Shown: in pieces, positions 1 to 11,473 of the stretch
How the letters are laid out: every line of letters starts with the position of its first letter
How positions within the stretch are numbered: position 1 is the first letter of the stretch
Assembly (NCBI GenBank): GCA_905221605.1
Contig: CAJNDS010000102.1
Span: 436,001 to 500,000 of the forward strand
Reading direction: 5' to 3'
From: Symbiodinium natans
Taxonomy: Eukaryota; Sar; Dinophyceae; Suessiales; Symbiodiniaceae
Length of the DNA stretch: 64,000 bases
Translations under genes and position numbers: made by a program
The notes under the pieces: generated by a model
What the model saw: only the letters and a program-made list of their open reading frames with translations
What the model was told of the DNA's origin: nothing
Database searches by the model: none

Positions 1-1042
1 GCACGTTCACTGAGTCGATGGAGGACACATGGAGTTGGGCTGGCTTAGCCGCACCAAACGACGTCATGATAGTGTAGAAGCTACACCGCCCTCACATGGA
101 CGCACTGCGCTGGTAGGAATAAGGAACGCTCTGAATCTGGGTACTTTACGTGCAATGGCCCACATGCTAAGAGGGGCGCAAGTTCGGCTTTGTAGCGTTG
201 ACCCTAGGTTGCACCTATTCAACCCCTTTCATTCTGTCTCTTCCTTGCAAGGTCCGACTTTCACCAGTTGCAAGAAACAGAAGAAGTTTTGTCATTTCCT
301 CATGAGATCAATGGCAGCCCACGGCAAAGCCACGTTTTCTCCTCAGACAACCAAGAAGCCATCCGCTATTCCTATGGAATTCACGGGTCATCTCGATTGC
401 ATCGTCCTGGATTACGATCCTTCTAGGTGAGCTGGGGCAAACAGTCCTGACCTCTACAGACATATGTATATATATATATACACATATACCTATGCCCCGA
501 ACCAGACGAAAGCAAACATAGCTGTTTGCTGGCAGGCGACGGGGCTCGTACCTGTGAGGCGTCTCAGGATGGGTTCGTTCATTGCATCTGAGGCTTAGAG
601 AGGTCCTGCCTGTGAGCCTGTAACACAAGGGGTAGGGGATGCCTTGAACTAACCCCAGAGAACCAAACTCGGGAAAGTTGGGAATTGAGGGCCGATGCCC
701 CACAGCATGCAAGGCACGGGAGTGTCTTCGTACGTCCCAACTCCCGCGCTGGGGCGTTGCAAGTTCCCACGATTCTCGGACCAAGCGCCACACAGTCTTG
801 CAGGAAGCGTCCGAAACCACTCGTCTGTACAGGAAGCCAGCAGCAGCCATGGCCCCTGTCGGGGATGCAAGTTGCAACTCTTGTGCAGCCAAGGGGCTCA
901 TCGGAGTAGGAGTACTCTTCCTTGGCTCTAAGGGGATTACGTAAATCCTGCAGAGGACCCGAAAGAATGGGGTCGTGAGGGGGCCGTGAGCCTCCTGTTA
1001 AACCATCCCAGCAAGCACATAACATTTGCAACAGCAACTCTA

Positions 1043-1132
1043 CCTGGGACTCTCTCTTTACTTACAGTTTAATAGTAATTACCCTTAATAAGTAGGAATA
1101 ACCAACAGACTGTTGGTAAAGAGGGTCCCACG
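1043..1132. mobile_element. CCTGGGA hairpin element, copy 1
   Basis: About 90 bases with inverted ends: CCTGGGACTCTCTCTTTACT at the left and GGTAAAGAGGGTCCCA at the right, around an AT-rich centre. It encodes nothing and matches eight other copies or part-copies in the window. Structure is MITE-like or introner-like. Confidence 0.7.
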
Positions 1133-1502
1133 TAGAACAAACAAAGCAAGAAAAGTAGGGTTTTCTGATTGCCCGGAGGCCTCAGGACATGAAGCGGACG
1201 AGGGTTTAGGGTGTTTTCCCACCCGTGTCGCAAGGGTTTAGGGTTTAGGGGTGCCAAAGCCCAAGCATCGTCCGCCCCGTCGCGCTGTGCCAGGACGCTG
1301 AAGTTCGCGTTGGGGTAGGGCGGCTTGCCCAGCATCTTGGTAGCACAGAAACCATATGAGAATTTTAGGGCACCTTATTTTCTTGGGTTGGTTACTTCAT
1401 ACCGGGAACCCAGAACCCAAAAAAAAAGGGGTAAAGAGTAACGCTTCTGTGCCGGGGGGTTGCTTAGATTTCCTTGGAGATGGGCTTGAGAGTCAGAGAG
1501 CT

Positions 1503-1599
1503 TCCTGGACTCTCTTTCTCTGCAGTTTAGTTTAGTAGCAAGGTGCCCATAACTAGTAGGTATAACCCCTTAAAACTGTAGGTAAAGAGGGTCCCAGGT
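1503..1599. mobile_element. CCTGGGA hairpin element, copy 2
   Basis: Left end CCTGGACTCTCTTTCTCTGC followed by AGTTT; right end ACTGTAGGTAAAGAGGGTCC followed by CAGG. Same family and length as copy 1, in the same cluster. Confidence 0.7.
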
Positions 1600-1632
1600 T
1601 TATAAGGGAGCTTCTCTCAGGGACGTGGGTAA

Positions 1633-1723
1633 GCCTGGAACCCTCTTGACCTGCAGTTTTATGGGTTATACTGGCTACTTAAGGGCAATTGCTAGTAAAC
1701 TGTAGGTAGATAGAGTTCCAGGT
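1633..1723. mobile_element. CCTGGGA hairpin element, copy 3
   Basis: Left end CCTGGAACCCTCTTGACCTG, right end AACTGTAGGTAGATAGAGTT then CCAGG. It lies only 34 bases from copy 2, so the family is locally clustered. Confidence 0.7.
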
Positions 1724-2027
1724 AGGGTCTTATGGGGGTTTCAGAAAGGTTGAGCCTCGAGGTCCGCCACTGCATGACCTGCGTACCCCTTTCCTCAAGA
1801 GACCAACAACTCTCATTCGGCTGGGGGCCACATGTCCTCCATATTACTCCGTAATCCATGACTTCTGCAGGGTCATGGGTCGACATCGGAACCCCTCTCT
1901 CTTGTCAACCGCCCCTGCTTCATCTGCTCTTCATCTCGGCACAGGCACTCTGCTTCACAAAACCAAAGCGTTGTCAAGCCCGGAGCCCCAACAAACAAAT
2001 CAACGTAGAGAAGCACATGACTCGCTA

Positions 2028-2145
2028 CCTGGGACCCTCCTTACCTACAGTTTTGCTGGGTAATACTAATTCTAAACCCTACACCCTAAACCTACTAATT
2101 GAGGGGCAGCGTCTCCTAAACTCCGTAGGTAAGTAGAGTTCCAGG
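2028..2145. mobile_element. CCTGGGA hairpin element, copy 4, with telomere-like insert
   Basis: Left end CCTGGGACCCTCCTTACCTA, right end CCGTAGGTAAGTAGAGTTCC then AGG. The interior holds a CCCTACACCCTAAACC stretch, so telomere-like sequence sits inside the element and makes it longer than the others. The right end contains a perfect GTAAGT donor-like string. Confidence 0.7.
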
Positions 2146-2159
2146 CATATGGTGCAAGC

Positions 2160-2351
2160 AAGCGGCCGCCATTGTATACGGCAACCGTGGCCGCCCGTTG
2201 GGCAAATTGCACTTGGCAAAAGTTTAGAGTTTGCAGACTGTCTCTTAAGGCCCACTGGCAGGCCATAGACTTGAACATTTCTCGCTTAGTTTCCGTGCCG
2301 TGGCTTTCAACCAGCTCTTTGTAAGGATTTGGCGGCGCAAATTTAGCAGCA
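2160..2351 (-). CDS. Exon with FAQRAATVAVYNGG motif, unrecognised gene
   Basis: A minus-strand frame follows the acceptor TTTGTCTACAG at 2352 and stays open for over 60 codons. It includes NPYKELVESHG, REMFKSMACQWALRDSLQ and FAQRAATVAVYNGGRL. Amino-acid composition is typical of real protein and the plus strand has stops. The frame runs up to hairpin element copy 4 (2028-2145), so the intron that follows probably contains that element. The donor was not pinned. Function unknown. Confidence 0.5.
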
Positions 2352-2515
2352 CTGTAGACAAAGGTGGGGCTGAGCAAGTGGCATGAAAGCCACGCAACCC
2401 TAGCTTGTGGCTGTTGTCAGATTTGAAGATGCCCCTCTGTTAAAATTTCTCGTGCCGGCTCTTCGGGTTCAGTATCAGGATGCAATTCGCATCAATTCCC
2501 GATCCTTTCTTCTAC

Positions 2516-2600
2516 CGAGGGCATGCATGGTCAAAGGCTTCATGGCTTGAGCCAGCGTAAACAGCTTCTCGGCAGCACGTTTGCCGGGTGACTTTTGGGG
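2516..2600 (-). CDS. Exon of an unrecognised gene (28 codons)
   Basis: On the minus strand a pyrimidine-rich acceptor (CCCAACCCCCGCAG) at 2601 opens a 28-codon frame containing GKRAAEKLFTLAQAMKPL and ends at a GTAGAAG donor. The peptide is helical and basic, as expected of coding sequence. I do not recognise a family. The next probable exon in the same direction is at 2160-2351, but the simple phases of the two do not match, so an exon may be missing or they belong to different genes. The plus strand is also partly open here but has no comparable acceptor. Confidence 0.45.
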
Positions 2601-3174
2601 CTGCGGGGGTTGGGTCAGGGCCGAACTTGGGCAATTGAACTCACGAACGGACTCCCGGACGTTCAAGCCCCCTAACTTGGAAGGGCAGTGAATCCAACAC
2701 CTTCACCCCTTTCCCTAAACCCTAAACCCTAAACGCTAAACCCCAAACCCAGTGAAGATCAGGCGGCCTAGGGAGGGATGTTTTGGCATCCCGGGGTTTG
2801 CTCGGAAATCCCCAAGGGCGCAAACAAAGCACAAGAGGCCTCAAGCAAGATTCTAAGAATAATCCAGCATACCCAAACCCATACCCCTTAACCTATAAAA
2901 GGAGAAGGATTTTACCATACCCCCTTCATTTCTTTTCAGGGGTATGCAAGGGGTATGTTGAATATCTGATAGAACAAATTCGTCCTTCGCAGGCCCGCAA
3001 ATTACGACCCATTAAGCCCCAAACCCTAAAGCCTAAACCCTAAACCCTACCTTTAATCCTTCAAGCTTTGAAGCCCCCAGCGCGTTTTGTGTTGCCTGCC
3101 AGCACAAGTGTCCCGGAAAGTCTCGGATCGAGCTGAAAATGGGAGGTCGAGTGCTGAAGCGGGAAAATCAGTCT

Positions 3175-3271
3175 TAGGGTTTAGGGTTTAGGGTTTAGGG
3201 TTTAGGGTTTTAGGGTTAGGGTTTAGGGTTTAGGGTTTAGGGTTTAGGGTTTTGGGTTTAGGGTTTAGGGG
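3175..3271 (+). repeat. TTTAGGG array
   Basis: About thirteen near-perfect TTTAGGG units with a few TTTTAGGG and TTTTGGG variants. It is interstitial, with unique sequence on both sides. Confidence 0.95.
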
Positions 3272-3424
3272 TCTGCGTGTTAGAGCTCAGGTGTCTTCGA
3301 GTTTGCCACGCTTCTCGAGCTGCACAAGTCATCCTTCTGCAATGCAAAGATGCAAAGGCCCTACTTGCCGAAGAGCAACACAACTCTCATTGAAAAACTT
3401 GCTATGGGTCTCCGTTACTTGATT

Positions 3425-5518
3425 TCAGCAGCTTCGCATATCTTCACTCTTCGGATGGTGCCAGGCATCATTGAGGGCCGCGCAACTCTTGATGCATTGG
3501 CACGTTGAACCCAAGGTGTACACTGGGTTGGAGGTTTCGGGCTCTTGGACAAGAGCTCACGATACCACTGCCAATAAACTCAACAACACCAGCAGGGTCG
3601 CGGCTTTGCAAGGCTTCCCTCCCCACCCCCTACCCCCAACCCTAAACCCCAATTCACAGCCCCAACGCCCCATCTCAGCCGTCATGCCAGGGCAGTCCTG
3701 GGTTGTTCTGGTTTAGGGTTTAGCCATTTAGGGTTTAGGGTTTACCCACTTCGGGTGTAGAGTGTAGCAGTTTATTGGGTTTCAGACTTTAGAAGTTCAA
3801 CACGACAGGCATCACGGGCCGGTTGAACTTGTTCATGACATTGTCCCAGGAGACGCCATCAGCCAAGTCCTCGATGGCCACCGATGCTCGGCCTGGGTCG
3901 TCTTGAACTGCTCCAAAGAAACCCACGTGTTCCGGACTTGCTACAACACCTGGAGCTCGTAAGTGTTTAGTTTGACCTCGAATGAAGGAAGTGTTTGGTT
4001 TTTTTAAAAAGGTTTTTTGTGAAGGAAACCGGACTCACCCTCACTGACCAGAATTCAAACCTGAAATTCGCAGCTATGCTGCAGGCTGTTGAAGCGAAGC
4101 CCCGGGTGTTATCGGGGGGTTTTAGGGGAAAGGGATTTCGTGTTTGTTTCATCCGGAGGATGAGGGCAAGGTTCACTTAACCCTAAACCCTAAACCCTAA
4201 ACCCTAAACCCTAAACCCTAAACCCTAAACCCTAAACCCTAAGCCAGCCAGCCTAAGGCTTCCTTCGACAGCTCCAGCTCCTCGTGGCGGAACTTGCCTG
4301 CCCATGCCCCATCTTCCCAAAAGGGGTTTAGGGTTTAGGGCTATTAGGGGGTTGTCCCACATCCCACGCCGCAGCCCCAAATCTTCTACATCCCTGAGGC
4401 TTCACCGTGGACGAAGCAGCGCAATCCCAGGTTAGGCTTTTGGGGCTTACCGTAGGGCTTACAACCCTAAACCCGAAACCCTGTAGTTTTCACCCATGGC
4501 TTGCAGTCTGGCGACCGAGGACGTGGCCCACGATGGCATCACGCCCTCCGCTCTTTGGCGGCCGCGACACTCCCAGCCGCACGCGGAGGAACCTCCTCGG
4601 AGGATTCAAGGCTTGCGGAACCTAAACCCCCTAAACCCTAAACCCTAAACCCTAGACCCCAAACCCTTCTGGGACCCTCTTTACCTACAGTTTGAAAACC
4701 TGGACATGGACGCTGATGGACTTTTTGTTTTTTGCGTCTGGACTGCTTGTGGAACCTAAAGCCAACCCTAAACCCTAAACCCTCAAAACCCTAAAACCCT
4801 AAACCCTAAACCCTAAACATGGGCCCCGCATGTTGCGAGCAGAATGACACCGCACGCTGGCCGCGCCTCTTGCATCCTCTTGGAAACCCGCGAACTCCAA
4901 CCCCGCACAGCAGAATCCTACTTCACCCTTTCTAAACACCGAAGTCTCACCGGCCCTGAAGCTCAAAACCGAGCTGACCCCAAACCCCAAAAGACCGGAA
5001 ATGCCTAAACCCTAAACCCTAAACTCTAAACCCGAAACCCTAAACCCTGAACCCTAAACCGTAAAACCTAAACCCTGAACCCTAAACCCACAGAACAGCA
5101 TCAGGACACTGGAGGCCGCGGGCGAGGATGGACTTCACACCGTTCTGGCCTTCAGGGGTCTTGGTGGGTTTAGGGTTTACCTCGGAATTCTTTGGGTAAT
5201 TACTGCTTCTTTAGGTTTAAGGTTTAGGGTTTAGGGCTACAGTTTTCTGGGTTATACCTACGTATTAAGGGTACTTGCTACTGAACTGTAGGTAAAGTGG
5301 GTGCCAGGGCTTTGTATTCCTAAGCCAAAGCAGCATCTTCTTTCTGCATCTGGGCTCAACACACACTAAAGCCTCCCGCAGTCTTTCTTTGCCCGGATCT
5401 GTTCCCAGCTTCACTCACTGCCCATGACATCCTTCCCGTCTTGCACCCGTCCTCCAGCGGAACCGGATTTCCGGAGACGGAGCCGACCCACATCCAGATC
5501 CAGGTCGTCGTAGATTAC
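3425..5518 (-). CDS. 3' part of an unrecognised multi-exon gene
   Basis: Minus-strand exons with in-phase joins: 5518-5419 (donor GTGAGT; DDLDLDVGRLRLRKSG), 5149-5110 (QNGVKSILARGL), 4955-4819 (AGETSVFRKGEVGFCC; donor GTTTAG) and 4742-4700. Probable exons follow near 4595 (GGRDAIVGHVLGRQTASHG), 4397 (DVEDLGLRRGMWDNP) and 4310 (WAGKFRHEELELSKEALG), then 4085-4039 (donor GTGAGT). The last three are 3949-3829 (SPEHVGFFGAVQDDPGR), 3618-3566 (EALQSRDPAGVVEFIGS) and 3522-3425 (AALNDAWHHPKSEDMRS, stop TGA). Phases match at most junctions I could test; the join before 3949 is unresolved. No domain recognised. The gene probably continues above 5518. The plus strand is also largely open across these islands, which makes the strand the main risk. 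Confidence 0.5.
4179..4241 (-). repeat. CCCTAAA array
   Basis: About nine uninterrupted CCCTAAA units, the opposite polarity to the array at 3175. It lies between coding islands of the 3.4-5.5 kb gene. Confidence 0.95.
4669..4693. mobile_element. Half copy of the CCTGGGA hairpin element
   Basis: Only the left arm (TGGGACCCTCTTTACCTACAG then TTT) is present and no right arm follows. On the plus strand the arm ends exactly where a short open island starts; on the minus strand it lies just after the 4742-4700 exon. Truncation here fits an element that has supplied an intron end. Confidence 0.6.
5241..5308. mobile_element. CCTGGGA hairpin element, partial copy 6
   Basis: Inner left arm (ACAGTTTTCTGGGTTATACC) and full right arm (AACTGTAGGTAAAGTGGGTG then CCAGG) are recognisable. 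It sits in the intron between the exons at 5518-5419 and 5149-5110. Confidence 0.6.
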
Positions 5519-5615
5519 CTGGGTTTGCTTTTGGTTGACACCAGCGGGCACGCAAAAATGTACGAGGATGCGAGCTGACACGAGGCCTCGGCATGTACCT
5601 GCATCGCGAGGCTAG

Positions 5616-6086
5616 GAGGAACTCCGCTCATATCTCACAAGTGCCACCAACTTCGGTCACTTGGTTGAGAATTGGGATTCCAACAGTACGCCCCCAGCAC
5701 GAGGCCGGAGCTGGAAATATGAGCTCGATCATGATACGCACAAGGTCCATAAGGTCTTCCTACTGGGAACGAGTGCTAAGTTTAGGATTCTTCAAGTCCA
5801 GTCATGTCAGATGGCCATGAGTGCAGGACCTATGGCTAGGGGCATGGGGTTGGCTCGTCGTTGAGGGATGTCTGAGGCCCTCGGGGCTCAGCAAGCCGCA
5901 GAGAGCTTCCTTGTAGAGTCTGAAGCCCAAACTCACAAACCCCAAAGCCCACAAGTCCTAGAACTGAAGCCGTCAACCCTAGATCCGGTCGTGGGCACGA
6001 CCAGGGAAGATTCTGGCAGCTCCAGGGAAGCGACCTTTCTTTCATGGCATAGGGCTGTGGGCTCATACAGCAGCCGAGGAGCCTAA
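5616..6086 (+). CDS. Possible plus-strand coding region, weak
   Basis: Two plus-strand frames are open here: 5616-5864 (contains TSATNFGHLVENWDSNSTPP and KYELDHDTHKVHKVFLLG) and 5868-6086 (contains SEALGAQQAAESFLVESEAQ). The first follows an AG/G acceptor-like site and has protein-like composition. A second overlapping plus frame is also open, and no splice or phase link to a neighbour was found. Unlike other islands it is not bounded by telomere-like arrays. Function unknown. Confidence 0.25.
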
Positions 6087-6549
6087 GCCGGTCACACCCA
6101 AAGTGTCTTCCTTTGAATACAAAGAAACAAGGTGCGCATTAAGAATATATTGTGCATATCTATGTAATGCATACTTACATGTAACTTGTTTACTATCTTA
6201 CTAGTGGCACAGAGAGAGATATACATACATATATATATATATATGCTACCCCCCCCCCCCGGGTTATCCACGCTTTTTTGTGGTTTTCCACGCATTTTGA
6301 GGTTGCGAGCCAATTAGATCGCTCACGGGCCGCGGTGACCCCTGAACTCCCCCCCCCTCCTCCAATAGCCCAATCCCCTACATAACGTAAATGCATGCAA
6401 TCCTTGAGATGTCGAGTCCTCTCCATCTGTCCAAACACTGGGCACAGCGACCTTCTCCCCTCCCCTCCCTTCCGCTCCGCTGCGCTCCCTGGTTCTTGCA
6501 AAGGCTTTTTTTCAGGGCCAAATCTCTAAACCCCTATCGGTTCAGGTTT

Positions 6550-8000
6550 AAGTCTTATAAAAAGAGAGGCACTGAAACCTTATAGGGTTTAGGGCTTCAA
6601 GCCGATAGGGTTTAGGGTTAAACCTGAACCTGAACCTTTAGATCCATAGGGTTTCAAGGTTAAGCAATTACACCTAAACCCTTAACCTTTAATCCTATAC
6701 GGTTAATAGGTTTGAAGATTTTAAGATCTAGGTATTTAAACTTAAGCCCATAGAGTTTAAACCTCAAGGGTTTACGGTTTAGGCATCTAAACCTGCACCC
6801 TTGAGGGTCAGAACCCTAAAAGCCTATAGGGCTCCACAAGGCTGAAAAGTTTTAACCGCATAGGCGCTGAAGGTATACATGCCCAGACCTTAGGTTTTCA
6901 AACCTTTAAATCCCATAAAGTCTAAAGGTTTAGGGTTTTTCAAGGTATCTCTAAAGCCCTCACGGGGTTAGCCCGATAGGGTTTAAACCCTATAGGCCTA
7001 TAGGGTTCAACAGTTTAGGGCTTTAGGTTTAGGCATTGCCTATAGGATTAGAGCCTGAAAAACCCTATCAGGCTTGAGGCTTAATTCCCTAAACCTAAAA
7101 TCCCACATGGTTTTGCCTCTGTTTGTAGGGCTTGGTGGAAATGCAAAGAATAAGCAGAATAAGTACCCACACCATGTATCGGGTTCAAAAGTTTAGGGGT
7201 CTTAAAGGTTTATAAGCCCATGGAGATAAACCTTAAGGGCTTACGGCTTAGGCATTTGAATCTAAATCCCAAGCCCTTTTGGGTCAGAACCCTGAAAGCC
7301 TATGGGGCTCTAAAAGCCTCAAAGGTTGTAGCCCTATAGGCTCTGAAGGTATACATGCCCAGACCTTAGTTTTGCAAACCTTTAAATCCCAAAAAGTTCA
7401 TCTCTAAAGCCCTCACGGGGTTAGCCCGATAGGGTTTAAACCCTATGTACCCTATAGGCCTATAGGGTTCACATGTTATGGTTTAAGGTTGAGGCATTAC
7501 CTCTAGGATTATAACCCTGTGTACGACTCACCTTTACGTACTATTTGATGGTTCTGTTTCCCCTGTTAAAGCTTCAAAGATTTTAAAGAATTTACAAAGA
7601 CCCTTCAATTCTTGAAAACCCTGTAAACTCCTTAAAATACTCTGGCTTTCAACTGTTTAAGGATGTTAAGGAATGTAAAAGGCCACTTAGATACTTTAAA
7701 ATCCGTAAAATTTTGAAAAAAATCAATTATTTTGGGAAATGCCCGGCCCTTTGAATTTTTAAAATCCGTACATTCCTTCAAATCCTTGAAATTTTGAAAC
7801 AAAATAGTTATTTTGGGAAACGGCCCGGCCCATTTAAATACTCTAACTATGGTTTCAGCACCTCTAGGGCTACAGCCTTCTAATCTTTAGAGCCCTCAAG
7901 GGTTTTTAGGGTTCTGACCCTCAAGGGTTTCGGGTAATGCTTAAAGCTTAGACCCTATAGGGCTAAACCCTATAGAGCTAACCCCGTCAGGGTATTAGAG
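6550..8000. repeat. Decayed telomere-like AT-rich region
   Basis: No gene seen. The stretch is full of diverged GGGTTTA/TAAACCC words mixed with CCTATAGG palindromes, plus internal near-repeats. For example, a segment around TCTGAAGGTATACATGCCCA occurs near 6865 and again near 7347, and TTAGCCCGATAGGGTTTAAA occurs near 6967 and 7422. Two copies of a TTTTGGGAAA-GCCCGGCCC motif lie at 7730-7830. Confidence 0.7.
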
Positions 8001-8019
8001 ATAGTCTCCGGGGAGCCCT

Positions 8020-8660
8020 AAGGCTTTGGATTGAACTTCAAAACTCGGGACCCTGGATTCAAGATCCCGGGGAAACTTTTCCCTGGAACCTTGAATCCTG
8101 AATCATGAATCCCGGAGTATTGAAGTTCAATCCGGAGCATTGAACTTCAATACTCCGGGATTCAAGATTCAGGATTCAAGGTCCCAGGGAAAAGTTTCTC
8201 CGGGATCTTGAATCCAGGGTCCCGAAGTATTGAAGTTCAATACCCGAATCCAGGGTCCCGAAGTATTGAAGTTCAATACCCCGGATTGAACTTCAATACT
8301 TCGGGACCCTGGATTCAAGATCCAACACTTCGGGACCCTGGATTCAAGATCCCGGGGAAACTATTCCCTGGAACCTTGAATCTTGAATCTTGAATCCCGG
8401 AGTATTGAACTTCATTCCGGAGCATTGAACTTCAATACTCCGGGATTCTAGATTCAAGATTCAAGGTTCCAGGGAAAAGTTTCCCCGGGATCTTGAATCC
8501 AGGGTCCAGAAGTATTGAAGTTCAATCCGGGGTATTGAACTTCAATACTCGGGACCCTGGATTCAAGATCCCGGGGAAACTTTTCCCTGGAACCTTGAAT
8601 CTTGAATCTTGAATCCCGGAGTATTGAACTTCAATCCGGAGCATTGAACTTCAATACTCC
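8020..8660. repeat. Palindromic GGATTCAAGATCCCGGGG satellite
   Basis: Repeated inverted modules built from GGACCCTGGATTCAAGATCC, TTTTCCCTGGAACCTTGAAT and GGAGTATTGAAGTTCAAT and their complements fill about 640 bases. The units alternate in orientation, so the region could fold into long cruciforms. A short open frame across it is repeat-derived. Confidence 0.8.
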
Positions 8661-9134
8661 TTGTCCCTCATCGTGCTTGACCATTGAGGCCTTGAAATTT
8701 AAGTACACTATGCACTCTAGAAACGTCTCTAGAGGTGTAGTATAAACATACAGATAATCAACCAGATATAAATAAAGGAAGAAGGAAAATATAATCAACA
8801 CGCTGGGGCAAAGAAAACAAATTACGAACGAAAAAAAGAAATACGCAGTGCCAGAACAAGAAAAACACAAAACAAGCAGAAAAGGTGTGGATAACTGGGG
8901 GGGGGTACCATATATATATATATATATATATTATGCATGTATTGAAGTCTATCCTGCACCCAAACTCCACGCATAAATGCCCTCAACTTGTGAGCCCCCT
9001 ACTGCGGCGTAGGCAAAGGCAAGAACCTTCTTTGCCTATCTAATCTTTCAACTCGACCCGAATGGCCGAAGCATCCCTAAGCAACTTTCCAGGGGTCGTA
9101 TAAATGCCGGCGGGGCCAAGGATCTACATTAGGC

Positions 9135-10500
9135 CTAGACGTCCTCAACGTTCAAGCTCAAACACTGGGGCTTTCTGTGAATAGAGCTTAGGGGCGGCTG
9201 GCTGGTTCGTTCCCTATCTCTTTCCGAAGCGAGCCGTGCAGGCAAAAATTCACAGTATTGCTGCCCATCGGGTTGTGAAATAAGGGCGGCTGTATGCCCT
9301 TGGGCCCCGACCAGTTCGGACACTGGACCACCTGAGCCGTTCATCATGGAAGATGGCTTGAACCTCGGTCATAACCCTGGTTGTCCAGTTGCCTGGGGGA
9401 CTTAAAGGTTAACCTTTGGGATTGTAAGGGGATTATACTACCTCGAAAAAGGTTCAAGGTTACCTACTCTACTACTAGGTACCTCAGAACCAAAGCGCGT
9501 GATTTCCTTTCTACGCTGTGTTCGAACCCGCTCCCAGATAGAAAGGACAACTTGTGCTACACGCGCCCTCTCAGGGCTTTCAGATGAGGTGCAGGAGGAT
9601 CTGCTCATAAGAGTCGGGCCTCGGATCAGAAATGGCTTTTCGAGGGGGAGGTCGGGCTCAGGTGACTCGCTTAGGATGTGATAGAGGCGTGATGGCGACT
9701 GTGCGACGCGGCGCTCCAAGAAGGTATGGGGTACAAACAGGTGCATTGCCCGAAGCCTCCGTTCTAAACGCAAGTCAACCAATGTGTCTGTACTTTGCAG
9801 CATCACGGCCAAACGGTTTTAAGTCGCGATGTCGCAAAAACCAGTCCAGGTGTCTTCACAAAGCCTGCACGATACCCGACAACTTCGCAGCGCACGTGTG
9901 ATCGTGGCACCCTCTTTTTCTGCATTTGCCGAGCAAGCTTGCATTCAGCACGAAACCGACAGTACGGTAAAGCTATCGCTTTGCCCTCGAAAGGCGCGAG
10001 TCGTCAGCAAATATCGCAAACTTGTTTAAACTGCTTTTTCCGCCACAGACCCCTTCCCCAGCCCCGAGGAAGCGTTCGACCGACGGACGAGATCCGAAGC
10101 CACGTAATGAGAATCACGGCAGAGCGCCGTTATTGTTTGCCCCTTCGTCTGGCCCGACAAATATTACCGAACAAATTGGCGCAAACACTGTGCTCTCAAG
10201 CACGATGAACCCCAAACGCAATACAAGCTACAGAAACCTCCAATCGCATTCTATGATTATACCGTTTATATTCAGTGTTTTGTTATGTTACATTGCTTCG
10301 TTTTTGATTGATGATTCTCTTACCGCCTGGGCTCTGCCGAAGCACCCTTTCGAGTCTGTTCGCCGCAGGCGTAGCAGCGTTCCTCCGAAGGCCTCCTGTG
10401 CCGTGGTCTCTGAGGGTGCTTTGCTGCTGGCTTTACCTTGGGGACCGAATGAACCTCGAAAGGGTTTATGTCTCATGTACCCTCATAGGTCTGTAGTAGT
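9135..10500. other. Region with overlapping open frames, no confident gene
   Basis: About 1.4 kb of non-repetitive DNA with long frames on both strands: minus 9438-9812, plus 9795-10208 and plus 10022-10504. The last includes a hydrophobic stretch (PFIFSVLLCYIASFLI). They overlap and conflict. I found no splice-phase chain choosing among them, so no gene is called. Confidence 0.3.
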
Positions 10501-10545
10501 ATAGGGTATATGGCCCCACTTGTAGGGGTTCATTTGGCCCACAAG
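10437..10545. mobile_element. CCTTGGGGAC hairpin element, copy A
   Basis: Left end CCTTGGGGACCGAATGAACC, interior AAAGGGTTTATG, right end TTCATTTGGCCCACAAGG. Arms are imperfect inverted repeats. The layout is the same as at 12826-12930. Confidence 0.55.
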
Positions 10546-11251
10546 GTAGGTCCAGGGGTTAGGGGTTAGGGGTTAGGGTTTAGGGTTTAGGGTTTAGGGT
10601 TTAGGGTTTTAGGGTCGTGCAGCACCCGCGGCACCTGCCAAATGCTGCTGCTCAACGTCCATCGGTCCGTGCCTTGGGCACATCAGGGCAACGTCAAGCT
10701 AAAGGAAGCCGAGTCACCCGTTCAACCTGCACCTCGATATTCCATGGATTTAGGGTTTAGGGTTTAGGGTTTAGGGGACCTAGGGCCGCGGTAGCTCCTC
10801 AAACCGAAACATTGCACAACCAGGTGTCTAAGAAGCTTCGACGCAATTTCGTCCACGGCCGCAAAGCCGATGTTGTGGCGGGTCCCATCCTTGGAATCGC
10901 ACAAGCCTCGGATATGCCTCAGGAAGCCTCAGGCACGTAAACTCGAAAGACATTGATCAGTCTTCACAATTCTAAGGGTTGCCCCTTATGCGAATCCAGC
11001 AAAGCCCTTTCAAGTCCTTGTGGGGCGTCTGGAACAGTAACAGTGCACCCTGAACCACTACTTTGGGTTTAGGGTGTGGGTTTAGGGTTTAGGGTTTAGG
11101 GTTTAGGGTTTAGGGTTTAGGGTTTATAGGGTTTAGGGCTTGAAGCTTGGAAGTAGCCAAAGGTCGAACCGAGCTCCCACATTCCCGAGCCCCACGACGG
11201 CCAGCGTGCTCTCAGCGACCTCCACGCAAAGAGTAGGCTTTAAATACTCCA

Positions 11252-11330
11252 CCTGGGACTGTATTTACCCACCATTCAGTAACAACTACCGTTCATTAGT
11301 AGGTATTGTAGGAAAAAAGGGGCCCCAGGT
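11252..11330. mobile_element. CCTGGGA hairpin element, copy 7
   Basis: Left end CCTGGGACTGTATTTACCCA and right end GTAGGAAAAAAGGGGCCCCA then GG, about 80 bases. It is a diverged member of the family seen at 1.0-2.1 kb. Confidence 0.6.
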
Positions 11331-11473
11331 ATGAAATCGCACGAAGGAGCGTCTTGAACGGAAACATTTATTCACAAACATCTGCACGAGCAGTTTCTAA
11401 AAGGCATGGCACATGCTATAGGTGCCGCGTGCACGGAAAGCTGCTGCATGAAGGGCATCCCTGCTGCAGTCCG

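Noticed and set aside
308-1037. Minus-strand frames of 197 and 152 codons at the left end
   Set aside because: They overlap in conflicting frames, one crosses a (TA)n tract, and no splice-phase support was found. Nothing firm can be said about 1-1040.
3291-5578. A plus-strand multi-exon gene (open frames at 3293-3508, 3786-3958 with a GTAAGT donor, 4375-4430, 4507-4607, 5094-5163, 5382-5578)
   Set aside because: Several joins are in phase, but the peptides are rich in Cys, His, Ser and Trp like antisense reading. The minus model has more in-phase joins, two GTGAGT donors and more natural composition. Kept only as a finding about strand ambiguity.
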